A stretch of 64,000 bases of DNA from Polynucleobacter rarus (GTDB lineage Bacteria > Pseudomonadota > Gammaproteobacteria > Burkholderiales > Burkholderiaceae): NCBI RefSeq assembly GCF_003072505.1, contig NZ_NTGB01000001.1, positions 257,290 through 321,289 of the forward strand. Direction: 5' to 3'. The position numbers were made by a program, and so were the translations under genes. Numbering within the stretch: position 1 is the first letter of the stretch; each line of letters starts with the position of its first letter. The notes under the pieces were generated by a model. The model was not told the DNA's origin. It worked only from the letters and a program-made list of their open reading frames with translations, and made no database searches. Positions 61,241 to 64,000 of this stretch are shown here, one piece after another.

Positions 61241-64000
61241 ATGATGCAGTCTTATCAAGGTAATTCATACCTATTTGGTGGCAATGCCCCCTACGTAGAA
61301 GAGCTTTACGAAGCTTATTTATTAGATCCCAATTCTGTCGCCGATAATTGGCGTACCTATTTTGACTCCGTGCAACATTTGCCGGCAGTTGATGGGTCAG
61401 ATGCAAAAGACGTGGCACATGCGCCTGTAATTGCATCCTTTGCTGAGAGATCTAAGCAAGGTCCAATTCGAACTGTTGACGATTCAGCCGATTCAGAAAT
61501 GGGCCGTAAACGCGTTGCAGTTCAGCAATTAATTGCTACTTACCGAAATGTTGGTACCCGTTGGGCAGACTTAGATCCTCTCAAGCGTACCGAGCGTCCT
61601 AATATCCCTGAACTAGATCCTGCTTTTTATGGATTTAAAGACTCTGACATGGATATCGTATTTAATACGAGCAATACATTCTTTGGCAAAGATAAGATGA
61701 CTTTGCGTGATTTGCTCGAAAATTTACGTCAAACTTATTGTGGTTCGATTGGCTCAGAGTATATGTATATTACTGACCAAAACATTAAAAAATGGTGGCA
61801 AGAAAAATTAGAGTCAATTCGCTCTAAGGCCAATTTTGACGCAAAGAAAAAAGTGAATATTTTGGATCGACTCACTGCAGCAGAGGGTCTTGAGCGCTAT
61901 TTACATACTAAATATGTCGGCCAAAAGCGTTTCTCTCTAGAAGGCGGCGAGAGCTTTATTGTGCAGATGGACGAAATTTTGGACGCGGCTGGTCTCGCTG
62001 GTGTGCAAGAGATAGTGATTGGTATGGCCCATCGTGGTCGTTTAAATGTATTAGTGAATACATTAGGGAAAATGCCAACCGATTTGTTTGCCGAATTTGA
62101 TCACACTGCACCAGAGGATTTACCTTCGGGCGATGTGAAATATCACCAAGGTTTCTCTAGCGATATTTCTACAGCTGGTGGTCCCGTTCATTTATCCTTA
62201 GCTTTTAATCCTTCTCATTTAGAGATCGTAAATCCGGTGGTAGAAGGATCGGTTCGAGCAAGGATGGATCGCCGCGGCGACACGACGGGTAGCCAAGTGT
62301 TGCCAGTCTTAGTTCACGGTGACGCTGCTATTGCTGGTCAAGGTGTTGTGCAAGAGACTTTAGCACTCTCAGAAGTTCGTGGTTATCACACCGGCGGTAC
62401 GATTCATATAGTGATTAATAACCAAATCGGTTTTACTACTTCCGATCCACGCGACTTACGCTCTACTTTGTACTGTACTGACATTATGAAGACGATTGAG
62501 TCACCAATTTTGCACGTGAATGGTGATGATCCTGAAGCAGTTGTTCTGGCTACTCAATTGGCGGTTGAATACCGTACTAAGTTCAGAAAAGATGTCATGA
62601 TCGATCTCATTTGTTTCCGTAAGTTAGGTCACAATGAACAAGACACGCCGTCAATGACACAACCATTGATGTATAAAAAAATTGCCGCGCATCCTGGCAC
62701 GAGAAAACTATACGCTGATAAATTAGAAGCGCAAGGTGTTATTCCAGCAGGTGGTGGTGATGACATGGTTAAAAAATACCGTGCCGAGTTAGAAGCTGGT
62801 CAAAGAACATCCGATCCAGTATTAACGAACTTTAAAGGTAAATACGCAGTTGATTGGGCACCGTTTTTAAATCGAAAATGGACCGATAACGCAGAAACTG
62901 CCATTCCACTCACGGAATGGAAGCGTTTAGCTGAAAAAATTACAACTTTACCCGCTGGCTTTAAGGCGCATCCATTAGTCGAAACCGTTTTACGTAATCG
63001 TGGTGCGATGGGACGTGGCGAGATTGGTGTCGATTGGGGAATGGGCGAGCACATGGCTTTCGCTTCCTTGGTTGCTAGTGGTTATCCAATTCGTTTGTCC
63101 GGTGAGGATAGTGGTCGCGGCACATTTACGCATCGCCATTCTGTCATCCATGATCAAGATCGCGAAAAGTGGGATACAGGCACTTATATTCCTTTGCAAC
63201 ACGTTGTCGAAGGACAAGCTAACTTTACTGTAATTGATTCGATTTTGTCAGAAGAGGCTGTGTTAGGTTTTGAATATGGTTATTCTTCTGCAGAGCCTAA
63301 TACTCTAACTATTTGGGAAGCACAATTTGGTGATTTTGCCAATGGTGCGCAGGTAGTAATCGATCAGTTTATCGCTTCTGGTGAAGTAAAGTGGGGCCGA
63401 GTAAATGGTTTAGTGATGATGTTGCCTCATGGTTATGAAGGTCAAGGTCCTGAGCATTCATCAGCTAGATTAGAGCGTTTCATGCAGTTGTGTGCGGATA
63501 TGAACATGCAAGTTGTTCAACCGACTACGGCATCACAAATTTTCCATTTGTTACGCCGTCAGATGATTCGTCCATTCCGTAAGCCTTTGATCATTATGAC
63601 GCCGAAGTCCTTGCTCAGGAACAAAGATGCAACTTCTGAAATTACTGAATTTACTAAAGGTGAATTCCATACCGTCATTCCAGAAAAAAATAAAGATGTA
63701 GTAGCCGCTAATGTTACAAGGATGATTATTTGTTCTGGTAAGGTATATTACGATTTGGTAAAAGCGCGCGAATCCAAAAAGTCTAAAGATGTTGCCATTA
63801 TTCGTGTGGAACAGTTGTATCCATTCCCACATAAAGCATTTGCAGCTGAGATCAAAAAATATCCAAATTTAACTGAGTTAGTTTGGTGTCAAGATGAGCC
63901 TCAGAACCAAGGAGCATGGTTCTTTATTCAACATAATATTTTTGAAAATATGAGCGAAGGTCAAAAGCTTGGTTATGCGGGACGCCCAGCGTCAGCTTCT
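61241..64000 (+). CDS. sucA: 2-Oxoglutarate dehydrogenase E1 component (partial, runs off the window)
   Basis: The open frame covers 920 codons from ATG 61241 (AGGTGAG just upstream) to the window end. It begins MMQSYQGNSYLFGGNAPYVEELY, typical for SucA. Key motifs are IGMAHRGRLNVLVN, HLSLAFNPSHLEIVNPVVEG, HVNGDDPEAVVLATQLA, FRKLGHNEQDTPSMTQP and QGPEHSSARLERFMQL. SucA decarboxylates 2-oxoglutarate with thiamine diphosphate as part of the TCA cycle complex. About 35 residues are missing at the C-terminus; sucB should follow. Confidence 0.97.
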   Translation, partial: MMQSYQGNSYLFGGNAPYVEELYEAYLLDPNSVADNWRTYFDSVQHLPAVDGSDAKDVAHAPVIASFAERSKQGPIRTVDDSADSEMGRKRVAVQQLIATYRNVGTRWADLDPLKRTERPNIPELDPAFYGFKDSDMDIVFNTSNTFFGKDKMTLRDLLENLRQTYCGSIGSEYMYITDQNIKKWWQEKLESIRSKANFDAKKKVNILDRLTAAEGLERYLHTKYVGQKRFSLEGGESFIVQMDEILDAAGLAGVQEIVIGMAHRGRLNVLVNTLGKMPTDLFAEFDHTAPEDLPSGDVKYHQGFSSDISTAGGPVHLSLAFNPSHLEIVNPVVEGSVRARMDRRGDTTGSQVLPVLVHGDAAIAGQGVVQETLALSEVRGYHTGGTIHIVINNQIGFTTSDPRDLRSTLYCTDIMKTIESPILHVNGDDPEAVVLATQLAVEYRTKFRKDVMIDLICFRKLGHNEQDTPSMTQPLMYKKIAAHPGTRKLYADKLEAQGVIPAGGGDDMVKKYRAELEAGQRTSDPVLTNFKGKYAVDWAPFLNRKWTDNAETAIPLTEWKRLAEKITTLPAGFKAHPLVETVLRNRGAMGRGEIGVDWGMGEHMAFASLVASGYPIRLSGEDSGRGTFTHRHSVIHDQDREKWDTGTYIPLQHVVEGQANFTVIDSILSEEAVLGFEYGYSSAEPNTLTIWEAQFGDFANGAQVVIDQFIASGEVKWGRVNGLVMMLPHGYEGQGPEHSSARLERFMQLCADMNMQVVQPTTASQIFHLLRRQMIRPFRKPLIIMTPKSLLRNKDATSEITEFTKGEFHTVIPEKNKDVVAANVTRMIICSGKVYYDLVKARESKKSKDVAIIRVEQLYPFPHKAFAAEIKKYPNLTELVWCQDEPQNQGAWFFIQHNIFENMSEGQKLGYAGRPASAS

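Noticed and set aside
1..64000. CRISPR arrays
   Set aside because: No series of regularly spaced identical repeats was seen; the repeats found are IS ends, hairpins and one imperfect pair.

Overview
The window looks like a chromosomal segment of a low-GC betaproteobacterium of the Burkholderiales, most likely Polynucleobacter or a close freshwater relative. The reasons are the gmk-rpoZ-spoT block, several orphan Bug/TctC-type binding proteins, the rph-rdgB-hemW order, a short H-NS of the Burkholderiales type, and a structured leader before sucA. The assignment rests on gene content only; no 16S gene is present.

Layout. 1-4.3 kb: a minus-strand operon of a small c-type cytochrome, two tandem DUF6644 membrane proteins and a truncated exported protein; then an HD-GYP protein and an FNR regulator with a perfect FNR box in its own leader. 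4.4-12.6 kb: tRNA-Ser(CGA), psiE, a methyltransferase, the NAD de novo genes nadB (plus strand) and nadA-nadC (minus strand), and pgi-pgm. 12.7-16 kb: mobile DNA, namely a solitary TnpB element with matching end hairpins, tRNA-Ser(UGA), an ISL3-family IS with a duplicated end fragment, and an antitoxin whose toxin looks decayed. 16-24.7 kb: an outer-membrane channel-like protein, an enolase-superfamily enzyme, two Bug receptors, a DapA-family aldolase/dehydratase and a TAXI-TRAP transporter, probably for an organic acid. 24.8-36 kb: aromatic catabolism. 3-Hydroxybenzoate 6-hydroxylase, gentisate dioxygenase and a zeta-class isomerase lie first. After bdhA and ppk2 comes a second set: a two-domain VOC (extradiol-like) enzyme, a YciI protein, a Tat-exported amidohydrolase, two FAH-family hydrolases and a YghU-type GST.

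36-46.6 kb is mostly housekeeping: a PatB-like C-S lyase, an esterase, panE-hemW-rdgB-rph on the minus strand, divergent yicC-gmk-rpoZ-spoT, greB and tRNA-Arg. 46.7-50.8 kb is an AT-rich accessory patch of unrecognised genes: a winged-helix protein, a ribbon-helix-helix protein with a hydrophobic tail, a 688-residue solenoid repeat protein and its small upstream partner. 51-58.7 kb holds a Bug receptor and a minus-strand light/photo-oxidative-stress cluster: DUF2256, FeS-type photolyase, Rieske ferredoxin, trhP, an SDR, a second photolyase-like protein without the usual N-terminal domain, DUF3833 and DUF2878. The end carries yaeQ, a SemiSWEET, an H-NS protein, an HTH/pseudo-receiver regulator and the start of sucA behind a leader RNA that may hide its ribosome binding site.

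The most interesting points are the photolyase cluster, the unrecognised ring-cleavage gene set, the solenoid repeat locus, and the TnpB whose RuvC-II glutamate is not where it is usually found. No CRISPR array, prophage or rRNA was seen.
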